Of a stretch of 31,840 nt of DNA, positions 1 to 9,537 are shown one piece after another. The notes under the pieces were generated by a model. The model ran no database searches. It was given only the letters and a program-made list of their open reading frames with translations, and was not told where the DNA came from. Source of the DNA: Perkinsus chesapeaki (taxonomy: Eukaryota; Perkinsozoa; Perkinsida; Perkinsidae); contig JAAPAO010000411.1 in the NCBI GenBank assembly GCA_013115145.1, positions 1-31,840 on the forward strand. The letters run 5' to 3'. Position numbers and translations under genes: made by a program. The first letter of the stretch is position 1, and each line of letters starts with the position of its first letter.

Positions 1-392
1 CATTGTGCCAATTGTCCCATAATATAGTTCCTGTCCCTGTGGACACAATTACGCTGAGGCTGCTTCGGTAGCTAAGTTCCATTCACTGGAGTAGTAAGTT
101 CTTTCCTGTACTGCCTGACTGTTGCGTCATCACTACTACACCCGGACGCAGCAACTAAATGAAAAATTTGCGAATGCTCTCTACGGTGGTCAAAGTTATT
201 AATCATTAAGCTCATGAGAGGATATTCTGCAACTGCCCAAGGTGGCGATATCCGCTGATCCCATGGCGAGATCCATATTATAAATATTGAAATAATACTA
301 TAGCACCGTACTGCTCGGATTCCAGCACTCCCACGAGCCAGCCCAAATTCCACAGAAATATATCTCAAGTGCTACAAGCTAGATCTTGCCAA
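1..392. other. left-edge stretch without a supported gene
   Basis: I see no supportable gene here. The only long open frame is on the minus strand (72-368). It has no recognisable motif and no coding-like composition, and it lies directly 3' of the coiled-coil gene. It is probably that gene's 3' flank. Confidence 0.5.
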
Positions 393-3192
393 CTAAACCA
401 ATGTTATAACCTGATCAACTCTGGCTTCAGCCTCCTGACTTCTACGTTCCTGTTCCTTGAGCTCCTTCTCCATCTCCTCCATCGCCTCCTTCAAACCAGC
501 ATTCTCCTTCTCATAAACCTGCCTTTGCCACGTCTCTCTAACTAGTTCATTCTCCTTTCCTATCAGCTGCCTCCTCGTCCCAGCCAGCTCCTCAGTGGCC
601 TCCACCGCCTCTCTCTGCAACTCCTCGTACTTTAGCTCCCTCTCATTGGACTCCTCCTTCAGCCTCTTCCCCTGTTCCCTACTTTCTTTCAGCAGCCTCC
701 TGGCAGCTTCCAAATCCGAAACCGCAGCCGAGAGCTCCGCTTTAGCCTTTACGAGAGACCCTTCTAACTGACTAATACGCTCATCCTTCACCCTACTAGC
801 CCCCTCCATCCCCTTCACATGTTCCTCAATGCCGCTTCGCTCCGCCTCCAACAGCCTGCATTTTTCACTGAGCTGCTCGATCATACAACCCTTCTCCTCT
901 ACCTTCTCCTCAGCCTCCTTCAAATCCTTTTTAACCAGCTCCTCTGCCCTTCTGGCATGCTGTAGTGTGGCCCCAAGTTTCTCTCTCAACGCCACGCACT
1001 CCTCAGCCATCTCCTGCCCCTCTGCACTGGCACTATTCGACGCCTCTTGCAGCCTACTTTTCTCCTCTACCAGTCTGGATATCACCTCCCTAGCCTCCTC
1101 CAACTCCTTCTCTTTCATCTCCACGGCGCTTCTGAGCTCCCTCAGCTCCACCTTAATCATCACCAGCTCGCCCGAGAACCTCGCCTCTTTCTCTGCTATC
1201 GCCTCCTCCAGCGTACCCCTCTCCTCCTCGACCTCTTCTTCCTTCATTCTCACAGCTTCCAGCTCCTCCGCCAACTCCTCCTCCCTGTCCACCAGCTCAG
1301 CAACCCGCTTTTCGGCCTCTGCAGCCCTCTCCTCCGCTGCACGGTACTTAGCCACTTCGTGCCCCAGCTTATCCCTAAGTGATTCCAGTCTCTCTGCGGA
1401 GATGGCTCTCTCCTTCGCCAACTCCTCCTTCACCTTGTCACATGCCTCCTCCGCTCTTGCCTTCTCTTCTGTCGCCTCCTTGAGTGAGTCCATACTCCCC
1501 CTCATCATTTTCTCTCCTCTCTTCACAGCATCCCTTGCCACCTCCAAATCCCTGTTCAACCTCTCAGCAAGTTTCTTCAACTCTTCCATCTCTCCTTCCT
1601 CCCTCTCCGTGAGCCGTAGTAAGTCCTCAGTCGCTCTGTCAGCCCGATCCGCCTCAGCCTCCAGTCTCTCCCTTAGCCTGTTGATCTCTCCCTCCATCAC
1701 TTTAAAATTCCCTCTGGACTCACCGACTTCTTCCATTCTAGCAATGGCTTCCTCCTCGGCTGCCTTCAGAGCTGCCCTCAGGCTTACCATCTCCTCCCGA
1801 GCCTCCTCGAATTTATTCTCTATTATCTCCTTCTCCCCCTTCAGTTGCGTAGTTTCCTCCCAAGCCCTTACATCGTCCTCCTCTTTCTGCTGTCTCATCC
1901 TCTCCATCTCCTCCTGGACTTCAGCCAGGGCCGCCACTTGCTCCCTCAACTCCTCCAATTCTTCTGCCTTCTCCTTGCCAATCTCAGCAAGGAGCGCACT
2001 TAACCTTATCACCTCTCGCCCGGCCTTATTACTCTCTCTGTTAGCCTCCTCCAGCTCCTCTGCTCTCCTCAATAGCTCCTCCTCTCTCATCAACGTCTCT
2101 CCCTCCATAGCTCGCCACCCCGCAATCCTCCCTTCTAGCGTCTCATAAAATTCTTCTGGCGTCGGCCTACAAGCCATACCCAAGTGCCCCAAAATATCCT
2201 CCGGAACACGATGCGCTTCCAACTCAGCCTCGAGCCCCGCAGCCTTCTTTTCCAGTTCGGCTGATCTCTCCTTCAACTCCTCCGCCAGGCATCTCTGCTT
2301 CTTATTCTCCCTCTCTGCCTCCTCCGCAACACATCTTATCAGCTCGACCTCAACCAGCAGAGAGTTCTCCGTCTCCACCGCCGATTGCTTAACCTCGCCC
2401 ATCTCCCTCTCCAACGCCTTTTGCCTCTCCTCTGCCTCCCTCAGTTCCTCAACTACCTTCTTTGGTCCTCCGCATTCCTCCACCACCTTCATCAATTCGG
2501 CCAACTTCTTCTCCACTTCCTCCTTGGCTGCTTTTTCCTCCTCTACTCTATCCTTCAGATCGTCATTGACACAGCGGTAGTGATCCATCTTCGCCCTCAG
2601 CCTGTCGGCCTCCAGCACTAGAGCCTCCAGGTCACTTTCCTTGTCTTTCTCGAGTTCTCCTGCTGTCTCAAACAACTCTTCGCTTATTCTCAGAGCTCTC
2701 TCAGCCTCAGCCGCCTTCGCGTCCGCCTCGGCGCGACGAGCCTTTTCGATTTCCAAAGCCTCCCGAAGCCTCTCCGCCTCCTCCACTCCACCTTGGTTCT
2801 CCCTCTGATTCCCAATATTGACATTCTCATCATTTGCCTTTACTCCCTCCAGCTCCTCGCGCAGTCTAATCACTTCCTCTCTAACAGCTTCATCGGCCGC
2901 CAGCAACGACTTCAACTCCTCCCGGACGGCCTCACCCTCAGCCAAGGCCTCCTCTAGCTCCCTCTGCTTCTGATCACAAGCAGCCTGAGCAAAAATCCAT
3001 TCGGGGAGAAATTTCACGAGCAACGTATTCAGTTCCTCAGTCCCCATCCACCTTAAAGCCCTCCGACGCTCCCTCAGCCTCCTTCTCTTTCAATTCCAGT
3101 GCTTTCTCCGCATTGGCCAGCTCGCACTTCGTCACCTCAGCTGAATGCTGAGCCTTCCTCAATGCCGCACGGAGATCTACCACACCCACCAT
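393..3192 (-). CDS. long coiled-coil protein, two exons (about 910 aa)
   Basis: The protein is almost entirely E/K/R/A/L-rich heptad-like sequence, so it should be a long, rod-like coiled coil from about residue 10 to the end. No head or motor domain is visible. I start it at the ATG at 3192, giving exon 1 (3192-3052, 47 codons, already coiled coil) and then a 67-nt intron (3051-2985, GTGGAT...TTTTTGCTCAG). Splicing brings exon 2 (2984-393) into frame. Starting at the ATG at 3047 instead would put the start inside that intron. The stop is TAG at 395-393. A GTTATAA...TTTAG string just before the stop could be another intron, so the last few residues are uncertain. Such proteins act as cytoskeletal, centrosomal or tethering scaffolds, but sequence alone does not say which, and similarity to myosin tails or golgins would be compositional. 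Confidence 0.8.
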
Positions 3193-3617
3193 GAAGTGAC
3201 GCCTTCCAAGCAAACCACTCGGTGTTAGAACTAACGAAGATGTTAGAGAATGACTCTACGTAGGTGAGGTGAGTAGAAGATCTAGCGGAAGTATGGTAGA
3301 AATAATGTTAAATAGTCGATAGTAATATGTCTAATGACCGAGTAGCGCTTTAGTTATACAAGGCGGGCGAAACCCTTCATGGAAGGAAAAGCGACTTGAT
3401 TCGAATTATCTTCACTGCGAGAAAGGAGTCCTCGGAGGAATCCTCCAACACCGATTGTTCTCTCATCCCAGCTCACCTTCCCTCTCCTTTCCTAGCTCGG
3501 CGTTCCTCTCCTGCAACCCCGCAGCTAGATCCTAAAAACAACTTCTACAGTACAAGCTTATCCGCCTTGCCCACTTCATTGGATGACATTAACTCACGAG
3601 CCGGGGCTTCCACCAGT
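3193..3617. other. spacer 5' of the coiled-coil gene
   Basis: This stretch probably holds the promoter and 5' leader of the coiled-coil gene. A serine-rich plus-strand open frame (3396-3680) crosses it, but it overlaps the opposite-strand small membrane frame and has no recognisable feature, so I do not call it. No other element is seen. Confidence 0.4.
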
Positions 3618-3890
3618 TTAGTCGCCAAAAAGCAGGCGCCTCCAATCAAGAGACTGGCGAGAGTGAAAGATAAGATCTGAGTACGGAGCAGTTTCCCGGA
3701 CCGAGATCACCACATAACCTACCCCGACGCCCAGACAACTGATAATAGCTGCGAGCCCAACGGATGAGGATATAAGTAATACGGGGAGGATAGGAGTGAC
3801 CATCGGTAGAGTGAAGCGATATCCTCTGAGGAAGGACAATAGAGACGCGTTTTGCCATGGTAACTCACTCAGTCGCATGAGCCGGAGCAT
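3618..3890 (-). CDS. possible small membrane protein (90 aa)
   Basis: The open frame runs from the ATG at 3890 to a TAA at 3618. It has a short basic N-terminus, then about 38 mostly hydrophobic residues (roughly 27-64, including LLISSSVGLAAIISCLGVGV), then a charged C-terminal tail of about 26 residues ending WRRLLFGD. The hydrophobic block would fit one long membrane span or a tight hairpin. The topology recalls small accessory subunits of organelle membrane complexes, but I do not recognise a family. The frame could instead be one exon of a longer gene. Its start overlaps nothing on the minus strand. Confidence is limited because short hydrophobic frames arise by chance. Confidence 0.4.
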   Translation of the reverse strand: MLRLMRLSELPWQNASLLSFLRGYRFTLPMVTPILPVLLISSSVGLAAIISCLGVGVGYVVISVRETAPYSDLIFHSRQSLDWRRLLFGD

Positions 3891-4849
3891 GTGGGTCTAA
3901 TTTTGCGACGGACATCTGCTTACGGGATGGCATATGGTAAGTATAACCAAAGCACTAAGAATCCAAATGTAAGAAATAGGTGTGCATTTCTCTGTTCATA
4001 AGATAGCCCCCAATGGATGGACCGGTCACTGTGAACTACCCACGATTCTACAGAGTGCGATGAGGCAGAGCGAGCGATTCTCGAGTCTTATCCGTTATAG
4101 AAAATCTCGTTACAGGTCAGGGTCAAGAGTCGGGTAGGTGATTTGAGATGTGCGCGCGCCCCCGCGCGTTTTCGAGTACCCGCTCGGCTGCTTGTTTGCC
4201 AGGCCGTTTTGTATTTTTTAGGTTTTTATTAAGTGAGTTGGGTGACGGAATGATCTGTTGTTGGTAGGTTGCACATGGCAGTTTATATACTCGAAGCTAC
4301 GAGCGATTCCAGCGACCGCGGCTCGGTGGGACACAGGTCTTCACCCCTACATACAACCGACCGACTCAATGGAGAGTACGATGAGGTTACGAGAGCACTA
4401 TGCGTACGGAGCGACTATTCAGCTTGAGGGCCTCATTGGGTTTCGAACTGCGCTAGTTAAACTGCCTCATGTGTCTCACGCAGTTTTACCCAACACACCT
4501 TATTGTAAATAGGCTATGCGTGACACAACTCGTGTCTCCACCAGAAAATCCACGCCTCCTCTTCCTGGCACCGTAACTACGATGCTTGTTGATGAACGAT
4601 AGTGCATTTACACTCGAGTGCGAGTAATGCTGCATTGTTAGGTCGACTCGGGCGCTCTCGGAATCATACCGTGGAACTCTTCGTCTAACTTCGCCTTGTT
4701 GAAATGGAGCTGCTGAAAATATTTCGTTGCGTGACACCAATATGTGCATTCTCTGCTTGACAGAGTCAATCGAGGACATATTAGGAGCATCAACCTAATG
4801 TATGCTAGTTAGAGCGCAAACAGGCACACAGCACGCCGAGTCGACAGCA
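3891..4849. other. gene-poor stretch
   Basis: No convincing gene was found. Short frames on both strands (plus 4258-4512, minus 4486-4779) have no motif and mixed composition. A GC-rich alternating stretch near 4151-4170 (gcgcgcgcccccgcgcg) stands out. The minus frame at 4486-4779 lies downstream of the gag-like relic and could be more decayed element sequence, but nothing in it identifies a protease, reverse transcriptase or integrase. Confidence 0.4.
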
Positions 4850-5212
4850 TCATCGGCTTTGTAGTATTCCTAAGTAAACTCGGGAATTGTCATTCGCTAC
4901 ACTTGGGCTTTCTGCGCCCTTAATAAACCTTGTGCGGTCTACGCCTTGAGCCCGGCAGGCTCTGGAAGGGCTACTTTCATGGAGCCGATCGATTGATCGC
5001 GCATGCCTAGCACGTGTGCGCACAGCGGAGAAGCTTAGTCCATGCGTGCTACCGCAGCGGAAACACTCCAAGATCATTGGTTCTGGCGTTCGGGATGCAC
5101 CAGTTTCAGTTTGCTTTTGATCCCCATGTACCAACCTGAGGTCTATCTGCTCTCGATCGCTAGTAGACTTGTTGTTTACCCCATTGTTTATACCATTCTC
5201 CTTCAGTTTCAA
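4850..5212 (-). pseudogene. gag-like retroelement relic with partial zinc knuckle
   Basis: This 120-codon frame is hydrophilic and contains CFRCGSTH, which matches the start of a CCHC zinc knuckle (C-x2-C-G-x2-H), but no final cysteine follows at the usual spacing. Flanking residues are rich in R, S, Q and E, as in nucleic-acid-binding gag proteins. The N-terminal third is coded by DNA repeated, in decayed form, at 13297-13349 inside an intron of the reductase gene, so the sequence is dispersed in the genome. No neighbouring reverse transcriptase or long terminal repeats were found. I read it as an old fragment of a retroelement. The alternative is a host zinc-knuckle exon. Direct evidence is the partial knuckle and the repeat; the element origin is inferred. 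Confidence 0.4.
5127..5180. repeat. dispersed repeat, copy A
   Basis: This segment (starting tgtaccaacctgaggt, ending gttgtttacc) matches 13297-13349 in the same orientation, with 25 of the first 27 bases identical and a 2-base gap later. It lies in the N-terminal part of the gag-like relic frame. Confidence 0.75.
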
Positions 5213-5227
5213 CAGTATTAAACACTA

Positions 5228-5632
5228 ATGCTAGTATACGTCATATTCTTCGCCTCTATCGAATGGGTCCTCGCCAGAATACTCAAGCCTTCCCCGCCTA
5301 CGGGAAAGTACTTCAGTATGATTTATGATATGTGTGTTGAAACCAATTGGGTCAATGAAGCAACCCAAAACTCTATTGTCCTCGGGGCACGCTGCGACGG
5401 AAAGAGCATGATAAATTCAGCTAAACTAAGTTATTACGAGGAGGATACAATGGCCTATATCATCAATGAGAGTAGTTGGAAAGACCATGATGACTTCGCT
5501 CAACGTGTTCGGGATCAATGCGGAGTCTTAGTCAAACCCTCCGATCTCAATTTTTTCGTCGAGCAGGACGGAGACCAAATATCAACGAGATTCGTCCGTG
5601 CTCGAGTGACCCTCAACCAGGGAGGCTGCTAA
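5228..5632 (+). CDS. small secreted or membrane-anchored protein, single exon (134 aa)
   Basis: This is an uninterrupted frame from an ATG at 5228 to a TAA. Residues 1-16 (MLVYVIFFASIEWVLA) are hydrophobic and followed by R-I-L-K, as expected of a signal peptide or signal anchor. The mature part is polar, with a few cysteines including one that is the last residue, and alternates short strands and acidic loops. I do not recognise the family; it has the look of a lineage-restricted secreted protein. It is unusual here in having no intron. It starts 16 bp beyond the start of the opposite-strand relic frame. Coding potential is supported by the signal-like N-terminus and even composition, not by homology. 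Confidence 0.6.
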   Translation: MLVYVIFFASIEWVLARILKPSPPTGKYFSMIYDMCVETNWVNEATQNSIVLGARCDGKSMINSAKLSYYEEDTMAYIINESSWKDHDDFAQRVRDQCGVLVKPSDLNFFVEQDGDQISTRFVRARVTLNQGGC

Positions 5633-6197
5633 ATATAGTACGATCAGTGACCATGACCTAGTTTGGTGCTAATAAGCTCGATATTAGTAGATTAGTGAAG
5701 GCATGCTTCCAGTCTCTCGAGTTAGTGTAACATCATAGTGTAACCGACATATCTCGGGCCTTCACATTGGAGCCGTTGCAATAGTTTAACTATTGAAGAG
5801 TTCAACTGGGAGTTAGCAAATAGTTTTCATTTCAAGCCCACTGATTTGAGTTGGTATGCACACGTCAATGATGACCATGCACAAAGTCCAAAGCCCCGGG
5901 CTTGAACCGCCTCTCAGGGAAGCAGTTATACAGGTGCTTCATTTGAACACGTGAAACGGGCTCACAACAGCCCCCCCCCACCCCTAAAAATCACTTTTCA
6001 CCTTGTCTATCGCCATCTACACCGTAACTGGGGGACCCCTACCACACTGATTTAACTGTCAAAGGTTAACCCCTCTTTCAAAACTGAGTGAGTTATAGGG
6101 AAGGTATCACTGATACCTTTCCTGAGGCTCCTCTAAGAACACCGAACACCAGGCATACGCGTACAAAAACATGGTGAAACACAACTCGCCATTGTAC
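5633..6197. other. spacer between convergent genes
   Basis: This is the 3' flank of the small secreted gene (plus) and of the FHA gene (minus). No coding frame, RNA gene or repeat family was recognised. There is a short C-run near 5971-5985. Confidence 0.5.
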
Positions 6198-6931
6198 TTA
6201 ACCATTATCAACTTGCACTGGTGGCATACCGTCCAATCTGAGGACCTTGCTCTCATTCTCCCCGCCTCCATCCTCCCTCGAACGCTTGAGGCCTTTACGA
6301 TCTTCCCCTATCATAAACACATACGGTTGAGAAAACTCGCAGACCTGACCCTCAGCTCGTGGCCGCCGATATGCTCTGAAATCCTCCACTTCGAAAAGAT
6401 ACTCAAATTCAGGTTGTGGCGTCCTTCGCCCGAATAATATAACGTCACCTAATCTACCACTAATACACCCAAGAATCCTTCCGTCTTACCCGGAGCCAAC
6501 GCTTGGACTTCGCGTACGGACTTCCCATTCACCGACACTCCGTTCACACTGCGGAGATCTTTTAAAACGTAATCACAAGGGCCTAAAGAAGATGAAAGCG
6601 TCACGCGCCTCGAATTTTATTTGAGTGCAGAGAACAAAAAATGGAAAATATAGGACCGTTTACACTTGATCGCGCGAGTTTAAATCATCACGGTTTACTG
6701 CACTACAGATTTTGACAAAATCATTTTGTGGCGCGCGGTCGTTACCTCTTCTCTCTATAACAGCGTGTTCTCGACTAAGTGTCCGTGGGTAGGCAACAGA
6801 GTCTAAGTAGACGTCAGATTCGATGGCTCGTCCAATGGTACACCTCTGACGGATTAACAATAGTCACCCTGACAGGTCCGTGGTGGGACGCTTACATCTT
6901 TTCCGAGATGGACTATGTGTGGCACGTCCAT
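6198..6931 (-). CDS. small FHA-domain protein, four exons (159 aa)
   Basis: Exons are 6931-6896, 6845-6746, 6582-6490 and 6448-6198, joined by GT-AG introns of 50, 163 and 41 nt. Phases agree throughout and give 159 residues ending in TAA. The forkhead-associated fold fills about residues 5-95: the family marks are G17-R18 (CTIGRA), S36-R37-x-H39 (SREHAVIERR) and N59-G60 (SVNGVSVNG), followed by LAPGDVILFGR. FHA domains bind phosphothreonine peptides, mostly in nuclear signalling, DNA repair or RNA processing. The C-terminal 60 residues are charged (KRSRED) with no second domain, so the protein is probably an adaptor. The SR-H-NG set needed for phosphopeptide binding is intact. Partner and pathway cannot be read from the sequence. 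Confidence 0.88.
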
Positions 6932-7195
6932 CGTCGGCCTGCAGCTTGACAGTAGAAGAAGATGCGCTTCACAGTTGCCTGCGAATACACAACTCTATGA
7001 GCTTACAGGTGGATGGCTCACGTTGAGATAGGAGAGCACAACAGCCCAGACGACATGGGTCATTCTCAGGACTAAAGCGACCAAAGGCGGGCGACTAAGG
7101 TGACTCCATCCTTGAGAAAATCTGTTACCTTAACGTAGCACTCCGTGAAAGGGGATCTTCCAACCCATCTGAGAGTCCAATGATTGAAATATAAT

Positions 7196-8063
7196 TCAAA
7201 TAGGCTTGATGATACATTCAGAAGATGTCTCGTCGTCCTCCTCCGCTCCAATAGATTCCTCCAGATCCCTTCTTCTGCCTTCTTCACCACTCGAACTGGC
7301 ATCCAACGCTTGAGTGTCATCCAGAGCTGGAATGAACGTCATTGAATGGAAGCACCATCTCGCCAAGAGACTCTTTTGAGGTCTGACCTCCAACGGAGTA
7401 AGAGACCGCAATGTGCGCCCCCCATACTCTATGGGCCACACAGCGATTCTACAGCCTGCGGGCTACAGGTTAGTCGTTAATCTCAAGTGAATCAACAACA
7501 AGAGCGATACGGAGAGAAGATACTCCACGCCCCGTGACTCTGGGAGTGATATCGATTACGAGTCGTAATTTACGATTGGGAATGTCCGCGTAGTGACTGC
7601 GATAAGTAAAGCGGACTGACGACTCGTCAATGGCGTGAGGCTCGCCCTACCCGGAAGCCAACCCGTTGGGCATACAGTGTAGGCCCCTTCCAGAATATGG
7701 CGCTCAACTCAATACATCTATGACAAACTTCATGTCATCAACTTCAATTGAAAACTACTCGGACTTACGCAAGGCTACGCTAGCGCTCGCGAAGTCTTAG
7801 GTCCAAGACCTAAGGTCTTTCACTGAGAGGCTGTCAAGCAGTAGTTCTGGGGTTTTCTGGACAAGTTTCCACATCCCAGTGCTCTCCCACAACGATCGTT
7901 GATTCTCCATGTTCTTCGTTACGATTTCTAACGTGTCACCCCTCATATCGATGGCCTCTATGTGGACTACCATATAGCAATTTTGACCAATCGTCCCCAC
8001 TAGGCTTGCTCCGAATGGACTAGTTACGGGACCCATTTCGAAAAATAACCAGTTATTATGCAT
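7196..8063 (-). CDS. unrecognised four-exon protein with acidic C-terminus (224 aa)
   Basis: Exons 8063-7824, 7754-7716, 7646-7511 and 7455-7196 join in phase through GT-AG introns of 69, 69 and 55 nt; the last has a CTAAC branch-like string. The frame is MHNNWLFFEM... followed by beta-strand-rich segments (FSIEVDDMKFVID, SSVRFTYRSHYADIPNRK, RIAVWPIEYGGR) and a serine/acid-rich tail (SSSGEEGRR, EEDDETSS). I cannot name a family. The alternating strands suggest a beta-sandwich adaptor-like fold, which is inference only. It lies 265 bp upstream of the FHA gene on the same strand. The first intron contains a hairpin at 7796-7814. Exon joins were chosen by frame continuity, not homology, so one or two borders may be wrong. 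Confidence 0.6.
7796..7814. repeat. hairpin inside an intron
   Basis: Arms cttaggtc and gacctaag (8 bp each, perfect) enclose the 3-base loop caa. The element lies within the first intron of the unrecognised four-exon gene, near its donor site. Confidence 0.7.
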
Positions 8064-8519
8064 TTCAGCTCAGAAAGAGGTCATGAAATGCAAATACATA
8101 CTTCTATAATGACTAGAGTCAAGTAGCTCTCCTCATCCTCCCTAGGAGCTGCCAGATTAGCGGCCCGCCACCGGTTGATGAACTCTCATGTGAGTGCCGT
8201 CCACAACGGCCCATATTCTACAAGTTCTATTTACCCAGAAAACCGCCGAGGGATCTCTGTAGATCTGTAACGGGAGGTAATCTCCAATTCACAGTTTATT
8301 ATCGCACTCTATAGCGCACTGCGATGTTACATCGCCCATGCACAAGGGTACCCCTTAAAGGATCTTTGTCAAAGGCTCTTTGGGGCAGAACCAACTAAAA
8401 TCTTGAGCCAAGATGGCTACGTCTGTTCAGAACAGACGAAGATGTCTATATGTTCCTTAGAATCTAAGGACAACTCAGAGTCAAAGGTTCTTTGAGGCGG
8501 CGACGTCGCGATGTCTCCC
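8064..8519. other. intergenic spacer with clustered palindromes
   Basis: This spacer separates two minus-strand genes and holds no coding frame. It has a duplicated 19-mer (8368-8386 and 8480-8498, 17 of 19 identical, gtcaaagg-tcttt-g-ggc) that brackets three perfect palindromes: 8420-8438 (9-bp arms around one base), 8454-8470 (8-bp arms around one base) and 8500-8509 (gcgacgtcgc). It may be a regulatory cluster or the remnant of a small mobile element. Confidence 0.55.
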
Positions 8520-9141
8520 TCATCGGAGGGGCACATAGTCTGCACTGCAAACACGAACGTCATCTTCACACTCGCTTGCTGTTGCTCGCATCAAACAGTC
8601 TGGTTTACAAGACTCGCAAAGTTCATTTTCATAGGTATGATATGAGACGCAGTTCTCTGAAACGATAGCGACCCAAGACTCACGGCTCGCTGCAGCCCAA
8701 TCCAGGAACAGCCCTCCGGCGCCCCCAGCATCGCCTGCGTCTGCTGTAAAAGCTCCCACAGCTGTACTAGCTACTCCCGGCAGCTCATCCGCGGCTTGAG
8801 GAGGAGGTGGCGCTCGAGGCCTAGTAATTACCATTACCACTTCCTACAGAAACACCACCTCACCTCGCTGGAGTTTCCGGAGTTGTGATTCCTCCAGCGC
8901 CGATGGCTCCCCCGGCCGGCAACATGTCATGTGTGGCTGGTGAAGAGCGGCCGCCGCCTACATAAAGTATCCTAGCCCCAGCGAAATGCGAACCTTCTCT
9001 AACAGGCGTTGCCGGCACCTGTAAGAAGCTTCAATGTCAAACGGTGCCGCATTAGCTCACCAACTGGGGTTCCTCTTCTTCCGAGCTCTCCGATGGCGTA
9101 GGGCTCGATATAAAATCTAGATCAGGACGATGACGACTCAT
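8520..9141 (-). CDS. unrecognised low-complexity protein, three exons (178 aa)
   Basis: Exons 9141-9061, 9018-8864 and 8820-8520 join in phase across GT-AG introns of 42 and 43 nt. The N-terminus (MSRHRPDLDFISSPTPSESS) is polar and followed by an EEEE stretch. The middle is glycine/proline-rich (GGGRSS, PRAPPPPQ). The last third holds several cysteines (ELCESCKPDC) that might bind metal, though the spacing matches no finger I know. The composition suggests a disordered nuclear or cytoplasmic protein. Start and first two exons are well supported by splice-frame agreement. The third exon may contain a further short intron (a GTGAGT lies near 8685), so the C-terminus is tentative. No function is assigned. 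Confidence 0.5.
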
Positions 9142-9217
9142 CAGTCACTGCGCCACGAAATAGCGACTCTTTGATTGACTATCACTACACGCAAACCATA
9201 GTTTATCCAGTACATCG

Positions 9218-9445
9218 TCATGACTTTGGAAGATCTTGCTCTCTTGTTATATCTTGCATTTTCTCAACGATATGACTACCATACAACCTATCCCTGTACT
9301 TGGGCATGAGCATGAGGTAGTTCCGATTATGCGAATTAACCAGATTCGACACTCCAAATGTGTATCTTCGCTTCACCGCAATGTCTGGCTCCTTCTCCAC
9401 AACCTCCCTTATCGACGCCGCGTAACTCGGGACATTCTTGTTCAT
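9218..9445 (-). CDS. possible small conserved-looking protein or terminal exon (75 aa)
   Basis: The open frame from the ATG at 9445 to the stop at 9218 reads MNKNVPSYAASIREVVEKEP and then a basic, helical-looking region with many Y, R, K and N. It is open about 45 bases further upstream as well, so it could be a downstream exon whose first exon I cannot find. It lies between the end of CFAP410 and the next minus-strand gene. Composition looks coding, but no family is recognised and no splice partner is proven. Confidence 0.35.
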   Translation of the reverse strand: MNKNVPSYAASIREVVEKEPDIAVKRRYTFGVSNLVNSHNRNYLMLMPKYRDRLYGSHIVEKMQDITREQDLPKS

Positions 9446-9537
9446 CAAATTACTATCCAATTTTAGCTTTTCTAACGCGACATCAGAGCTTCTGAAGAAA
9501 CCTGCCTAATTCAGAGCATACCACACTCCATGCAACC

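Noticed and set aside
829-2148. A 439-codon plus-strand open frame, the longest plus-strand frame in the left part
   Set aside because: It is the complement of the coiled-coil gene. Its serine/leucine-rich sequence is the expected antisense of GAG/GAA/AAG codons and has no domain.
3036-3051. A possible 16-nt GT-AG micro-intron that restores frame in the coiled-coil gene
   Set aside because: A normal 67-nt intron using the same donor and the better acceptor TTTTTGCTCAG at 2985 restores the same frame and matches intron sizes elsewhere.
3396-3680. A serine-rich plus-strand frame of 94 codons
   Set aside because: It has no motif, overlaps the opposite-strand small membrane frame, and could as well be promoter sequence of the coiled-coil gene.
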